Below are positions 23,796-32,445 of a DNA stretch of 64,000 bases, in pieces. Source of the DNA: Paracrocinitomix sp040880585 (GTDB taxonomy: Bacteria > Bacteroidota > Bacteroidia > Flavobacteriales_D > Crocinitomicaceae). A program made the translations under genes and the position numbers. The notes under the pieces are model-generated. The model saw only the letters and a list, made by a program, of their open reading frames with translations, searched no databases and was not told the origin of the DNA. Position 1 is the stretch's first letter. The number at the start of each line of letters is the position of its first letter. Where the stretch lies: positions 130,400 through 194,399 of the forward strand of contig JBBDID010000003.1 of the NCBI GenBank assembly GCA_040880585.1, in the 5' to 3' direction.

Positions 23796-24157
23796 TTGTT
23801 TGTTTTTAAGTGATAACTTCAATTATTCATAACACCCGCACAAAATCCACACGAGCTTTCACCCACCCAAATATACCAAATAAAAATTCACTATTACCCT
23901 TTTGTAGAAGGGTGGACCCATCTATTCACCCCCAGTTCCGCCAGCGATTGAAGAGGCAGCCCGGAAGATGAATTGGCTTATGGAACACCGCTTTTAGAGC
24001 GACTTTAGGAGCTTGCGAAAGCGGATGTGACATGCCAATTTCAGCTGAGGACTATAGCGGAAAGCGCGTCAGGCGGCCAAAAAATCATTAAAATTACGAT
24101 CATCTCACTCCTTGCTTCGCCGAAACTTCGCGAAGGTACAGTCTGCATTTTTTCTTG
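23796..24157. other. right flank of the accessory island, no gene
   Basis: About 360 bases without a credible gene. CACCCAAATATACCA near 23866 also occurs at 17831, and the stretch CTTCGCCGAAACTTCGCGAAG near 24115 is a hairpin similar to one beside site 9 (16855-16890). These look like decayed boundary sites between the last cassette and fabD. Confidence 0.5.
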
Positions 24158-24165
24158 TAAATTTG
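24158..24165 (+). promoter_or_regulatory. -7 box upstream of fabD
   Basis: TAAATTTG fits the Bacteroidota -7 consensus 43 bases before the fabD start. No clear -33 box. Confidence 0.4.
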
Positions 24166-24177
24166 TGCTTACGAACA

Positions 24178-24195
24178 ATCCGATAATTATCGGAT
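24178..24195. repeat. perfect 18-bp palindrome in the fabD leader
   Basis: ATCCGATAATTATCGGAT is self-complementary and would lie in the 5' leader of fabD. This type of palindrome is interspersed in Bacteroidota genomes, so it may be a repeat rather than an operator. Confidence 0.55.
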
Positions 24196-24208
24196 CCAAA
24201 AACACGAG

Positions 24209-25099
24209 ATGAAAGCATACGTATTTCCGGGCCAGGGTGCTCAATTTGTAGGGATGGGGAAGGATCTCTACGATAATTCAAACAAAGCAAAAGATTTATT
24301 TGAAAAGGCAAATGACATGCTGGGTTTTCGCATCACAGATGTTATGTTTGAAGGAACTGACGAAGCCTTAAAGCAAACAAAAGTAACGCAGCCGGCTATA
24401 TTTTTACATTCGGTAATTTTAGCAAAAGTGCTGGGGAATAGTTTTAAGCCGGATATGGTGGCGGGACACTCTTTAGGTGAATTATCTGCATTGGTTGCCA
24501 ATGCTACCTTAACTTTTGAGGATGGTTTAAACTTGGTTGCTCAGCGAGCTTTGGCTATGCAAAAGGCGTGTGAAGCAGAACCTTCTACAATGGCGGCAAT
24601 TCTTGGATTGGAAGATAAGGTAGTAGAAAAAATATGTGCAGCGGTGGATGGGGTAGTTGTGCCGGCGAATTATAACTGTCCGGGACAATTAGTGATTTCA
24701 GGTTCGGTGGCTGCGGTAGACATGGCTTGTGAAAAGTTGACAGAAGCAGGCGCAAAAAGAGCGTTAAAACTACCGGTTGGTGGTGCATTTCACTCTCCTT
24801 TAATGGAGCCGGCCAGGGCTGAATTGGCTGCTGCTATAGAAGAAACGGAATTTTCAATACCTACTTGCCCGGTGTATCAAAATGTAACAGCTTCTGCTAT
24901 TTTGGATCCGGCAGAAATTCAAAAAAACCTGATGGCGCAGTTGACTGCTCCCGTGAAATGGACACAAACCATGGAACAAATGATTGAAGATGGCTGTACT
25001 TCAGTAATTGAAGTAGGCCCCGGAAAAGTGTTGCAAGGCCTCTTTAAAAAAGTGGATCGACAATTCCCTACTGAAAGTGCTGCTTTAGAAACAGCCTAA
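24209..25099 (+). CDS. fabD: malonyl-CoA:ACP transacylase
   Basis: Moves malonyl groups from CoA to acyl carrier protein for fatty-acid elongation. At 296 residues it is of normal length. PGQGAQ at 7-12 forms the oxyanion region, GHSLGE places the nucleophile at S88, R113 lies in AQRALAMQ and H195 in GGAFHSPLM completes the dyad. The C-terminal VIEVGPGKVLQGL is typical. No other fab gene is adjacent; a membrane protein gene follows after 11 bases and is probably co-transcribed. Confidence 0.96.
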   Translation: MKAYVFPGQGAQFVGMGKDLYDNSNKAKDLFEKANDMLGFRITDVMFEGTDEALKQTKVTQPAIFLHSVILAKVLGNSFKPDMVAGHSLGELSALVANATLTFEDGLNLVAQRALAMQKACEAEPSTMAAILGLEDKVVEKICAAVDGVVVPANYNCPGQLVISGSVAAVDMACEKLTEAGAKRALKLPVGGAFHSPLMEPARAELAAAIEETEFSIPTCPVYQNVTASAILDPAEIQKNLMAQLTAPVKWTQTMEQMIEDGCTSVIEVGPGKVLQGLFKKVDRQFPTESAALETA

Positions 25100-25110
25100 T
25101 CTTAAAATAA

Positions 25111-26565
25111 ATGATCTTAAAACGGACACTCCAAAATTGGGCATTAATTATCCTTATTTTGTTGTTGTTCGTTTTTTTGTTGGTTCCCTACGGACCCGGA
25201 ATTACTTTTGATTCGGTTTCTTTTTTCCAGGCGGGAGACCATTTTTGGGCAGAAGGCAGGTATGTGCATTATGGAGCTGACGGAGGACAGGAGTTTGCCG
25301 CGCACCGATTTCCATTATATCCATTATTGCTGAGCCTGTTTTACAGTTTTTCTAAAGGGGCTTTTCTGCTTCAAATTCTGCTGTTTTTGGGAACCTTAGC
25401 AGGATTTCGTTTTTTACTCAAAAAGCGGGAGGTGAGCCCTTATCCTTTATTATTGTTGGCCACTTTTTCTGTAATCATTTGCTTTTACTGTTTATGGACG
25501 GAGGCTTTATATGGCTGTTTATTTGCCTGGCTCCTTTATTTTCTTTCTAAAGAAGATGATTATCAGCCTTTTTATTGGATTGTGACGTTTGTCGTCTTAT
25601 TGTGTTTGACGAGAATGATAGGTGTTGTGGTGGGGGGATCACTGTTTTTAGCTTATCTGATGGAAAAGAGGGCGTTGAGGGGATGGTTGGTGTTGATTTT
25701 TACTGTTTTTTTTGTGGGGGGATGGATATTATTAGGGACTTACTACCTGGGAGAGACAGCAAGACCGCTGGCTTTTCATCCTGTCAGTATGCAAGATATT
25801 GTTGATTTATTTGTGCATTTAGGTAAATGGATACTGGCTTATGATATAGTTGTGATAAATCTCATTTTGGGAGGGATTTTCTTTTGCGCCCCACTCGTAT
25901 TTTTGTGGATGAGTAGAAAAGCGGCTGAAAAACGGGGCGTACTGTTTTATTTCCTGTTCATTCACTTTTATGCGTATATCGCCTTTTTGTTGTTGAGTAA
26001 GTCGTTGATTGATCAAAGTATTCCCATTGAAGCGCGAACACTTTTTCCCTTATTCTTGAATTTGATTGGATTCATCATTTTGTTTGTGAGTTTTGAGGGA
26101 TTTACGGATCGTTTGCGGGCGAAGTTAAAATTTATCATGCCAATTCTCATTATTCCGGTTTTGGCTTTTAACGGCGTACATCTTTATCGCTTGAAAAACA
26201 CAGGAATAGGCTACGGATCTAAAGAGTGGAATTCGTACTGGTTTGTTGATATACTGGATGAATTGGATGGGGATGTGGTTTACACGAATGATCAGGCGAC
26301 TTTGTATTTGTATTCGCCACAAATTGAGCAGCCGGAGCTGTTGCCACAAAAAAAGAGCTTGTATTCCGGAGAAGTAAATAAAGCTTACACCGCAGAGATG
26401 GATCTTATGCTTCACGAATTACAGGAATCAGAAGACGGTTTGATTATCTGGATCAGAAATGGCATTACGGCAGATATTTATCCTTCTTACGAAGCGATTA
26501 AAGCGCATCCGGATCTTAAAATCATCTATGACGATTGGCTGTGTTTGGTGATGGAGGTGAAATAA
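25111..26565 (+). CDS. polytopic membrane protein, GT39-like glycosyltransferase
   Basis: A 484-residue protein with about eleven membrane segments. The first periplasmic loop (PGITFDSVSFFQAGDHFWAE, then AAHRFPLYPLLLSLFY) resembles the acidic-motif loop and the P-L-L-L helix of GT39/ArnT-type transferases, which move sugars from polyprenyl phosphates. After residue about 360 a soluble C-terminal domain follows (YTNDQATLYLYS; EDGLIIWI). Identification rests on layout only, so a generic membrane protein remains possible. Confidence 0.5.
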   Translation: MILKRTLQNWALIILILLLFVFLLVPYGPGITFDSVSFFQAGDHFWAEGRYVHYGADGGQEFAAHRFPLYPLLLSLFYSFSKGAFLLQILLFLGTLAGFRFLLKKREVSPYPLLLLATFSVIICFYCLWTEALYGCLFAWLLYFLSKEDDYQPFYWIVTFVVLLCLTRMIGVVVGGSLFLAYLMEKRALRGWLVLIFTVFFVGGWILLGTYYLGETARPLAFHPVSMQDIVDLFVHLGKWILAYDIVVINLILGGIFFCAPLVFLWMSRKAAEKRGVLFYFLFIHFYAYIAFLLLSKSLIDQSIPIEARTLFPLFLNLIGFIILFVSFEGFTDRLRAKLKFIMPILIIPVLAFNGVHLYRLKNTGIGYGSKEWNSYWFVDILDELDGDVVYTNDQATLYLYSPQIEQPELLPQKKSLYSGEVNKAYTAEMDLMLHELQESEDGLIIWIRNGITADIYPSYEAIKAHPDLKIIYDDWLCLVMEVK

Positions 26566-26762
26566 AGGGTCATTTCCCCGCTTCCTCCGGCCCCTAAAGA
26601 ATTGCTATCGCAATTTCCCCACGCCCATTTCACAGTTTTGATTTTCTTTGGAATCAGTATTGTGCTCATTTATATTTCATCTGAGAATGAGTGCTGGCCT
26701 CCCCTTTAGGGGTTGGGGGAAGAGTTGGACAAAGGTAGCTTTGTTTTTTATGATTGGTCACT
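26566..26762. other. gene-free spacer with inverted C/G-rich repeats
   Basis: Contains CTGGCCTCCCCTTTAGGGG and TTGGGGGAAGAG near 26694-26722, a common Bacteroidota intergenic repeat able to form a hairpin. No gene seen. Confidence 0.5.
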
Positions 26763-26985
26763 GAGCCGGAAATCGATCCGGAAATCGAGTCGAAAATCGA
26801 GCAGTCGAACCGGAAATCGAACCGGAAATCGAGCAGTCGAACCGGAAATCGAGTCGGAAATCGAGCGTAGCCGAGATTGTAGCCGAGACTGGAGCCGCCC
26901 ACTGAGCCGCCCACTGAGCGAAGTCGAAGTGGAAGTCGAAGTGGAAGCCGAAGTGGAAGTCGAAGTGGAAGCCGAAATCCAGGCC
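26763..26985. repeat. degenerate tandem repeats in two blocks
   Basis: 26763-26870 is built from variants of CCGGAAATCGA and GTCGAAAATCGAGCA. 26872-26905 has AGCCGAGA steps and CACTGAGCCGCC twice. 26912-26985 alternates GAAGTCGAAGTG and GAAGCCGAAGTG. Frames on both strands stay open because the unit lacks stops (Ser-Arg-Lys or Glu-Val rich), so the apparent proteins of 79-117 residues are artefacts. Confidence 0.85.
26912..26931. repeat. interspersed 20-mer CACTGAGCGAAGTCGAAGTG, copy 1
   Basis: The same 20 bases occur at 53247-53266, and with one change in reverse inside the SpoIIE-type phosphatase gene at 52702-52721. Here it appears to seed the second tandem block. Confidence 0.75.
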
Positions 26986-27030
26986 AAAAAAGTAAGTGCA
27001 AAAAAAGAATCAAATTATAATTTCAAGAAA

Positions 27031-27720
27031 TCAACGAATTATTGCCATGGTAATCAATACCGCTAACCAAAGTCCCAACGCACTTAAAACAGGCCATGGG
27101 CGATCATCTAATTCTTTGTCAAGACCTTCATCTTTGATTTGCATTTCCTCAGGAGTTTTATTGATCTTTCGCTTTTTAACGACAGAACTTACTGCGCCAA
27201 TCTTCATATAGACTGCTGTCAACAACATGCTAATGGAACCCAACCAGTAAAATAGAGAAGAATCAGTAGCCTCAATTAGATGAATCCATTCCATCAAAAA
27301 GGGATAAGCCAGGCCGCCAAATATCAATATGCTCATAATAGCGATTCCTGGGCCAATTGATTCCCAGGAGCTTTTTCCATCAATCCCTTTTTTGAATAAA
27401 ACGAAATAAATAAGGGCACCCAGCATAGCTACAAATTCAGAGGTCAGGCTGATGGTTAAAAACTCTCTGATATCCATATACTTTAAGAGGGTAATGACTA
27501 CCAGAAAAAGTAGACTTCCTACAGAAAGTAAAACCGAAAGCATGGGTGGACTCTTTTTAAATAAAGCCATTTGGAAGCTAATATGTATGACATACATTAA
27601 CCAACCGTAAGCAATAAAGTGATGGGCATATTCCACGTCCAAATACACCAAATAGGCAGCGGCGATCAAAGGAATCAACATATTCCAGAAGAGATCTGTA
27701 TAAATCAGAAATTTTTTCAT
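27031..27720 (-). CDS. membrane protein of unknown function
   Basis: A 229-residue protein with about seven membrane segments; a soluble segment (KKRKINKTPEEMQIKDEGLD) separates the last one. No family recognised. Its start lies right at the terminator of the pyruvate dehydrogenase genes upstream, so it probably has its own weak promoter or depends on read-through. Confidence 0.65.
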   Translation of the reverse strand: MKKFLIYTDLFWNMLIPLIAAAYLVYLDVEYAHHFIAYGWLMYVIHISFQMALFKKSPPMLSVLLSVGSLLFLVVITLLKYMDIREFLTISLTSEFVAMLGALIYFVLFKKGIDGKSSWESIGPGIAIMSILIFGGLAYPFLMEWIHLIEATDSSLFYWLGSISMLLTAVYMKIGAVSSVVKKRKINKTPEEMQIKDEGLDKELDDRPWPVLSALGLWLAVLITMAIIR

Positions 27721-27749
27721 AAAAAAAACCTCTTACTGTTGTAAGAGGT
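27721..27749 (-). terminator. rho-independent terminator of the pdh genes
   Basis: The minus strand forms a perfect 9-bp stem ACCTCTTAC/GTAAGAGGT with a 4-base loop, followed by eight T residues, 25 bases after the E2 stop codon. Confidence 0.9.
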
Positions 27750-27773
27750 CTCCAAAATAAGATTTTTTTCTGA

Positions 27774-29057
27774 TCAAACGATCATCTGAACAGGGTTCTC
27801 CATAAACTTTTTAAAGGTTTGCAAGAACTCAGATCCTGTTACACCATCAACAACTCTGTGATCACAAGACAAGGTTACCTTCATCACGTTACCGGGAACA
27901 ATTTCTCCATTTTTAACTACCGGAGTTTGTTTGATACCACCAACGGCTAAAATACAAGAGTCGGGAGGATTGATGATGGCAGTAAATTCTTCAATACCAA
28001 ACATCCCCAAATTAGAAATGGTAAAGGTATTGCCTTCCCAATCTTCCGGCTGTAGTTTTTTATTTCTTGCCTTCTCAGCATATTCCTTTACTTCCTGTCC
28101 AATTTGAACCAGACCTTTCGTGTCAGCAAATCGAACAACAGGAACCAATAAACCTTCAGGGACAGCTACTGCCACACCAATATGTACGTGTTGATTTTTT
28201 CTGATGGTATCACCCAACCATGCTGAATTTACTTGCGGATGTCTTCTCAAGGCATGAGCAACAGCTTTTATGACCAAATCGTTAAATGAAACTTTGACCT
28301 GTTCATCTGCATTGATTGCTTTTCTTGCTGCAATCGCATTATCCATGTCGATTTCCATGGTCAGATAGAAATGTGGTGCAGTAAATTTGCTGTCTGCTAG
28401 TCTTTTTGCGATTGTTTTTCGCATTTGAGAAATTGCTTCTTCCGTATACGATTCTTCACCCGAAGGGGCTGCATAAACAATGCTACCGGCTTTTGAGGGG
28501 GCTTGATAATTTTCAACGTCTCTTTTAACAATTCGGCTGTTTTCTCCCGAACCGCTAATGTTAGCAAGGCTAATTCCTCTTTCAGCAGCCATTTTTTTAG
28601 CCAATGGGGATGCAAAAACACGCGCTCCATTTGAAGATCCGTTGGCAGATACTTTTTCTTCTGAAGCATCTTCTTTTTTAGCCGCTACCTCTTGAACCTC
28701 TTCCTTTTTTGTTTCTTTACTTTCCTTTTTTTCAGATGAAGCAGCCGGCTTTTCTTTCTCTGACGAATCTCCTCCTTCAGTGCTTCCTGCTTCTTTGATC
28801 AATTGCTCTACATTTTCACCCTCATCACCAATAATCGCGAGAATTTCATTTACCGGAGCAGAATCACCCTGTTTAACGCCAATATAAAGCAAGACCCCGT
28901 CATAAAACGACTCAAACTCCATGGTTGCTTTATCGGTTTCGATTTCTGCCAGCAAATCGCCTTCAGAAACTTTGTCCCCTTCTTTTTTGTGCCATTCTGC
29001 AACAACTCCCTCAGTCATTGTATCAGAAAGCTTCGGCATTCTTACTATTTCCGCCAT
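27774..29057 (-). CDS. pdhC: pyruvate dehydrogenase E2, dihydrolipoamide acetyltransferase
   Basis: The core subunit that passes the acetyl group from E1 to CoA. Its 427 residues hold one lipoyl domain (K43 in EIETDKATMEF), a Ser/Glu/Lys/Ala-rich linker (about 90-140), a peripheral subunit-binding domain (SPLAKKMAAERGISLANISG, about 148-182) and the acetyltransferase domain from about 205, ending with the catalytic CDHRVVDG motif. It lies 47 bases after the E1-alpha gene in one operon. No E1-beta or E3 gene is adjacent. Confidence 0.93.
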   Translation of the reverse strand: MAEIVRMPKLSDTMTEGVVAEWHKKEGDKVSEGDLLAEIETDKATMEFESFYDGVLLYIGVKQGDSAPVNEILAIIGDEGENVEQLIKEAGSTEGGDSSEKEKPAASSEKKESKETKKEEVQEVAAKKEDASEEKVSANGSSNGARVFASPLAKKMAAERGISLANISGSGENSRIVKRDVENYQAPSKAGSIVYAAPSGEESYTEEAISQMRKTIAKRLADSKFTAPHFYLTMEIDMDNAIAARKAINADEQVKVSFNDLVIKAVAHALRRHPQVNSAWLGDTIRKNQHVHIGVAVAVPEGLLVPVVRFADTKGLVQIGQEVKEYAEKARNKKLQPEDWEGNTFTISNLGMFGIEEFTAIINPPDSCILAVGGIKQTPVVKNGEIVPGNVMKVTLSCDHRVVDGVTGSEFLQTFKKFMENPVQMIV

Positions 29058-29104
29058 TTCTCTTTATCTTTTTAGTTTAATCCGTCTTACTTCTAACTAT
29101 AGAC

Positions 29105-30157
29105 TTATGCCAAAAACTCTTTGATATAAGGATAGTCCTCTTGTTGATAAACATCTTTGTACAATTCCGAAGGATCCGGTTGCTCTGATTCCTCTGCAAA
29201 TGCAATGGCGTCCATCACCTTTTGCTTGGTATTTTCTTCCATCTCCTCGATCTCTTTATTAGTCAACCATTTATTTTCTTTAATCACCCTTAAACAATGT
29301 TCAATCGGGTCTTTTTCTTGCCATTCTGCTACCTCTTCTTTGCTACGGTATTTCTGCGGATCTGACATGGAATGTCCTTTGTATCGATATGTTCGAATAT
29401 CCAATAAAGTAGGACCTTCTCCTTTTCTGGCACGATCTGCTGCCTGTTCAATGGCTTCATGTACAGCTTCCGGGCGCATACCGTCAACAGATTGTGAAGG
29501 CATTTCATACGACAGACCGATTTTTGACATATCGGTTACGTTGGTGGTACGTTCTACAGACGTTCCCATAGCGTAGTTGTTATTTTCAATGATAAAAATG
29601 ACGGGTAATTTCCAAAGCATAGCCATATTGAATGCTTCATGCAAAGCGCCTTGTCTTGCTGCACCATCACCAAATGAACAAATGCACACATTGCCTGTCT
29701 CATTATATTTTTCAGCAAATGCAATTCCTGCACCCATTGGAATTTGAGCACCTACAATTCCATGACCCCCGTAAAATCCTTTTTCGGTATCAAAAAAGTG
29801 CATGGATCCACCTTTTCCTTTTGAACAACCGGTGATTTTACCATACAGTTCAGCCGCTAAATATTTTGGTTCTGTTCCCAAAGCAATGGGATGACCGTGA
29901 TCACGATAAGCAGTGATGTGTTTATCTCCTTTTTTGCAAGCTGAAACGGTACCCACCACTACAGCCTCCTGTCCAATGCATAAATGCAAAAAACCACCGA
30001 ACTTCTGTTGTATGTATAACTGACCTATTTTTTCTTCAAACTTTCGGATCATTAACATGTCCGTGTACCATTTTAGGTAAGTTGCTTTCGAAAACTTACT
30101 GTCCTTGGTTACCCGGGTCGATTTGGTCGACTTTTTTGAAGCAGATTTAGATGCCAT
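29105..30157 (-). CDS. pdhA: pyruvate dehydrogenase E1 component, alpha subunit
   Basis: A thiamine-diphosphate-dependent subunit that decarboxylates pyruvate with E1-beta. At 350 residues the thiamine motif runs from GDGAARQGALHEAF to FIIENNNYAMGT, and the phosphorylation-loop region YRYKGHSMSDPQKYRSKEE is conserved. A basic, Ser/Thr/Lys-rich N-terminal extension (ASKSASKKSTKSTRV) is unusual but common in Flavobacteria. The beta subunit must be encoded elsewhere. Confidence 0.93.
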   Translation of the reverse strand: MASKSASKKSTKSTRVTKDSKFSKATYLKWYTDMLMIRKFEEKIGQLYIQQKFGGFLHLCIGQEAVVVGTVSACKKGDKHITAYRDHGHPIALGTEPKYLAAELYGKITGCSKGKGGSMHFFDTEKGFYGGHGIVGAQIPMGAGIAFAEKYNETGNVCICSFGDGAARQGALHEAFNMAMLWKLPVIFIIENNNYAMGTSVERTTNVTDMSKIGLSYEMPSQSVDGMRPEAVHEAIEQAADRARKGEGPTLLDIRTYRYKGHSMSDPQKYRSKEEVAEWQEKDPIEHCLRVIKENKWLTNKEIEEMEENTKQKVMDAIAFAEESEQPDPSELYKDVYQQEDYPYIKEFLA

Positions 30158-30183
30158 ATTTCCTTCTTCTAAAGTTTAGTGGA

Positions 30184-30191
30184 CAAATATA
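30184..30191 (-). promoter_or_regulatory. -7 box of the pdhA-pdhC operon
   Basis: TATATTTG on the minus strand, 27 bases before the pdhA start, fits TAnnTTTG. The -33 box is not obvious. Confidence 0.45.
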
Positions 30192-30416
30192 TTTATTATT
30201 CGGAGAAAATGCGGAAATGCGAGTAGTTGAAATTGCTGATTTTTTTAGTTAAGACCGATTTCGTCGGATAGCTATTTTTTACTCAATTCATTAAGAGTAC
30301 TTTTTTTGAAGACTTTTTAACAAAAAGACCGTACCTTTTCTGTGACAATTTGTCGGATTTTACTTATAGGATACAAGAGAAAACCGATAATTAACACGAC
30401 TTGCTAAAAAAGACGA

Positions 30417-31127
30417 ATGAAAAAGTTTGCCTTGATCTTTCTACTTGCTGTTTGTAGCCATCTTCTTCAGGCGCAACATGTCTCGCAAATTAATTTTAAT
30501 AAAATCAAAGAAAACATTACAGATAGCAGTTCTAATTTTTTCTATCCTAAATTGCTCAAAAAAATTGAAGAAACAGACACAACATTGTTAGAGGAAGAAT
30601 ATTTCCACTTGTATTATGGGAATGTTTTTCAAGAAGGCTACTATCCTTACGGCACCTCTCACTTCAAGAAAGATTTTTTGGATGCGTATGAATCTGGCAA
30701 TTATGAGCAGGCTTTTGAAAAAGGAGAGGTGGCGTTAAATGCTCAACCCGTAGATCTGGAATTGCTGTTAAAAATGTCTATCCTTTCTTTTAAACTGGAA
30801 AAAGTTGAATTAAAACGTAAGTTTGCCGGTCATTTTTATGCTTTTTTAGATGTGATCTACCGTTCAGGTGATGGTAAGTCCCTTGAAACGGCTTATGTAG
30901 TAACTTCTGTTGATCATGAATATTTTATTGCCGGAGATCTCGGTTTGCGCGTAGTGCATCAACAATTAGTCAATGATTGTGATTTGCTGTTTTTTTCTAA
31001 AAGAGATCAAAAAAAGATAAAAGGAAGAAAAAAAATAAAGCGTCTTTATTTTAACGTAAGAATGCCCTTAATGAGCCTGTCAAAATCATTTAAAGATGTA
31101 GATCTGCCTGACCCGGATGAAGAATGA
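30417..31127 (+). CDS. DUF4919-like exported protein
   Basis: A 236-residue protein with a signal peptide (cleavage after LLQAQ). EEYFHLYYGNVFQEGYYPYG and the C-terminal FNVRMPLMSLSKSF match the DUF4919 pattern of small Bacteroidota periplasmic proteins; the middle (YEQAFEKGEVALNAQPVDLELLLK) looks like one TPR unit. The function is unknown. The 260 bases upstream are gene-free with a small CCGA/TCGG hairpin. Confidence 0.65.
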   Translation: MKKFALIFLLAVCSHLLQAQHVSQINFNKIKENITDSSSNFFYPKLLKKIEETDTTLLEEEYFHLYYGNVFQEGYYPYGTSHFKKDFLDAYESGNYEQAFEKGEVALNAQPVDLELLLKMSILSFKLEKVELKRKFAGHFYAFLDVIYRSGDGKSLETAYVVTSVDHEYFIAGDLGLRVVHQQLVNDCDLLFFSKRDQKKIKGRKKIKRLYFNVRMPLMSLSKSFKDVDLPDPDEE

Positions 31128-31601
31128 TTATAAAAATTCTCCGTCAAAATAAAGAGGCAAAAGATCTGCCGCTTTCTCAAACTGAATAAAATTCCCTGCC
31201 TTTGCCACCATAATGACTTTTATCGGCGATTGTTGATTCAATTCTACCTCTAAAAGGGTTTGTCTACAAATCCCACAAGGTGGAACCGGAGAAGTACCTG
31301 CTCTATCCACATAAATCACCAGCGTGTTGATTTTTTCTTTCGGGTAATTAGAAACAGTATGTGAAAGTAAAGTACGCTCAGCACATATAGAAACCGGATA
31401 AGAAGCATTCTCTACATTCGCACCCTTGAGTATTTTTCCGTTTTCAAGCAGTAAGCCCGCACTGACATGAAAATTAGAGTAGGGAGCATAAGCATTGTCT
31501 GCAAACTGAATGGTTTCTGATATCAATTGCTGAATATCCTTCGGCAGTTGTTTTACGTCACTTCCTTCCTGATAATTTATGTGTATTGACTTTTGTTGCA
31601 T
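31128..31601 (-). CDS. cdd: cytidine deaminase
   Basis: Zinc-dependent deaminase of cytidine and deoxycytidine in pyrimidine salvage. At 157 residues it is the homotetrameric type. The motifs are NFHVSAGLLLENG for substrate binding, CAERT with the catalytic glutamate and first zinc cysteine, and PCGICRQ with the other two cysteines. The gene stops directly against the end of the convergent DUF4919-like gene. Confidence 0.93.
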   Translation of the reverse strand: MQQKSIHINYQEGSDVKQLPKDIQQLISETIQFADNAYAPYSNFHVSAGLLLENGKILKGANVENASYPVSICAERTLLSHTVSNYPKEKINTLVIYVDRAGTSPVPPCGICRQTLLEVELNQQSPIKVIMVAKAGNFIQFEKAADLLPLYFDGEFL

Positions 31602-31677
31602 TTTTTGTTTTTCAGGATTGAATCTTTCTGCTGATTCAACCGTATTAAGGTAGTATATGTAATTTACAAAATTAAGT

Positions 31678-31685
31678 TACTTTTG
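31678..31685 (+). promoter_or_regulatory. -7 box of the VTC-DUF4956 operon
   Basis: TACTTTTG lies four bases before the ATG at 31690, so the mRNA would be almost leaderless. A -33 match was not seen. Confidence 0.4.
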
Positions 31686-31689
31686 ACAG

Positions 31690-32442
31690 ATGCTTTTTGA
31701 ACGATACGGAGAGAAAGAAAAATTGGTGGGCTTTGAGCCTATTTATCTTGATCAGATCAAGGGTGTAGAGCTCATGAACCGTATCGATACGAAGTATGTT
31801 ATTGAGCGAGGTGTTCTGAATGAAATTTTACCACAACTTACTGAAGAGTATTGGGCATTAGAGGTAGAAGGAACAAAAATGAACGCTTACGCAACGCAAT
31901 ATTTTGACACTTCTGATTTCAAATTTTATCTGGATCACCACAATGGAAAAGGAAACCGTTTTAAGGTACGTATCCGAAAATATATTGAATCAGATATTTA
32001 TTTTTTGGAGGTTAAAAATAAATTTAAGGGAAGAACCGAAAAAAAGCGGATTCGGATTGGTGATTTTGAAGAAAAGCTTTCTGAAGGATCAAAAGAATAT
32101 GTTGAAGCAGTTGTGGGAGATCAACTGGTATTAAATTCCAAATTGTGGAACTCTTTTGACCGAGTTACATTGGTAAATAAAAAACTCAAAGAACGTTTGA
32201 CCATTGATATGAATTTGAGCTATCAATTTGAAGAAGATTCATTTGAATTCAATCACTTTGTAATTGCTGAACTCAAGCAAGAGAAAATCAACAGGAGTAG
32301 TTTGTTCTATAAAGTGATGAAGAAATATGGCATTAGGCCGAACAGTTTTAGTAAATATTGCGTAGGAGCTATTACGCTTAACCCTTTTTTGAAGGCAAAT
32401 AACTTCAAAAAGCACATGTTGTTGATCGATAAATTACAATAA
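31690..32442 (+). CDS. VTC-domain protein
   Basis: A 250-residue triphosphate-tunnel protein of the VTC group. MNRIDTKYVI gives the first basic residues; FDTSDFKFYLDHHNG, RFKVRIRKY, FLEVKNKFKGRTEKKR and the later FDRVTLVNKK, LTIDMNLSYQ and AELKQEK are the alternating basic and acidic strands lining the tunnel. VTC4 of yeast makes polyphosphate, and bacterial members may do so or bind related anions. It is followed three bases later by a DUF4956 membrane protein, a common pairing. Confidence 0.85.
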   Translation: MLFERYGEKEKLVGFEPIYLDQIKGVELMNRIDTKYVIERGVLNEILPQLTEEYWALEVEGTKMNAYATQYFDTSDFKFYLDHHNGKGNRFKVRIRKYIESDIYFLEVKNKFKGRTEKKRIRIGDFEEKLSEGSKEYVEAVVGDQLVLNSKLWNSFDRVTLVNKKLKERLTIDMNLSYQFEEDSFEFNHFVIAELKQEKINRSSLFYKVMKKYGIRPNSFSKYCVGAITLNPFLKANNFKKHMLLIDKLQ

Positions 32443-32445
32443 AAT

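Noticed and set aside
24027..24311. Small frames on both strands before fabD
   Set aside because: They run through hairpin-rich spacer and overlap the fabD start. No sign of coding.
26666..27066. Proteins of 79-117 residues on both strands over the tandem repeat
   Set aside because: They are translations of a stop-poor repeat in several frames with extreme composition. No start context or family supports any of them.
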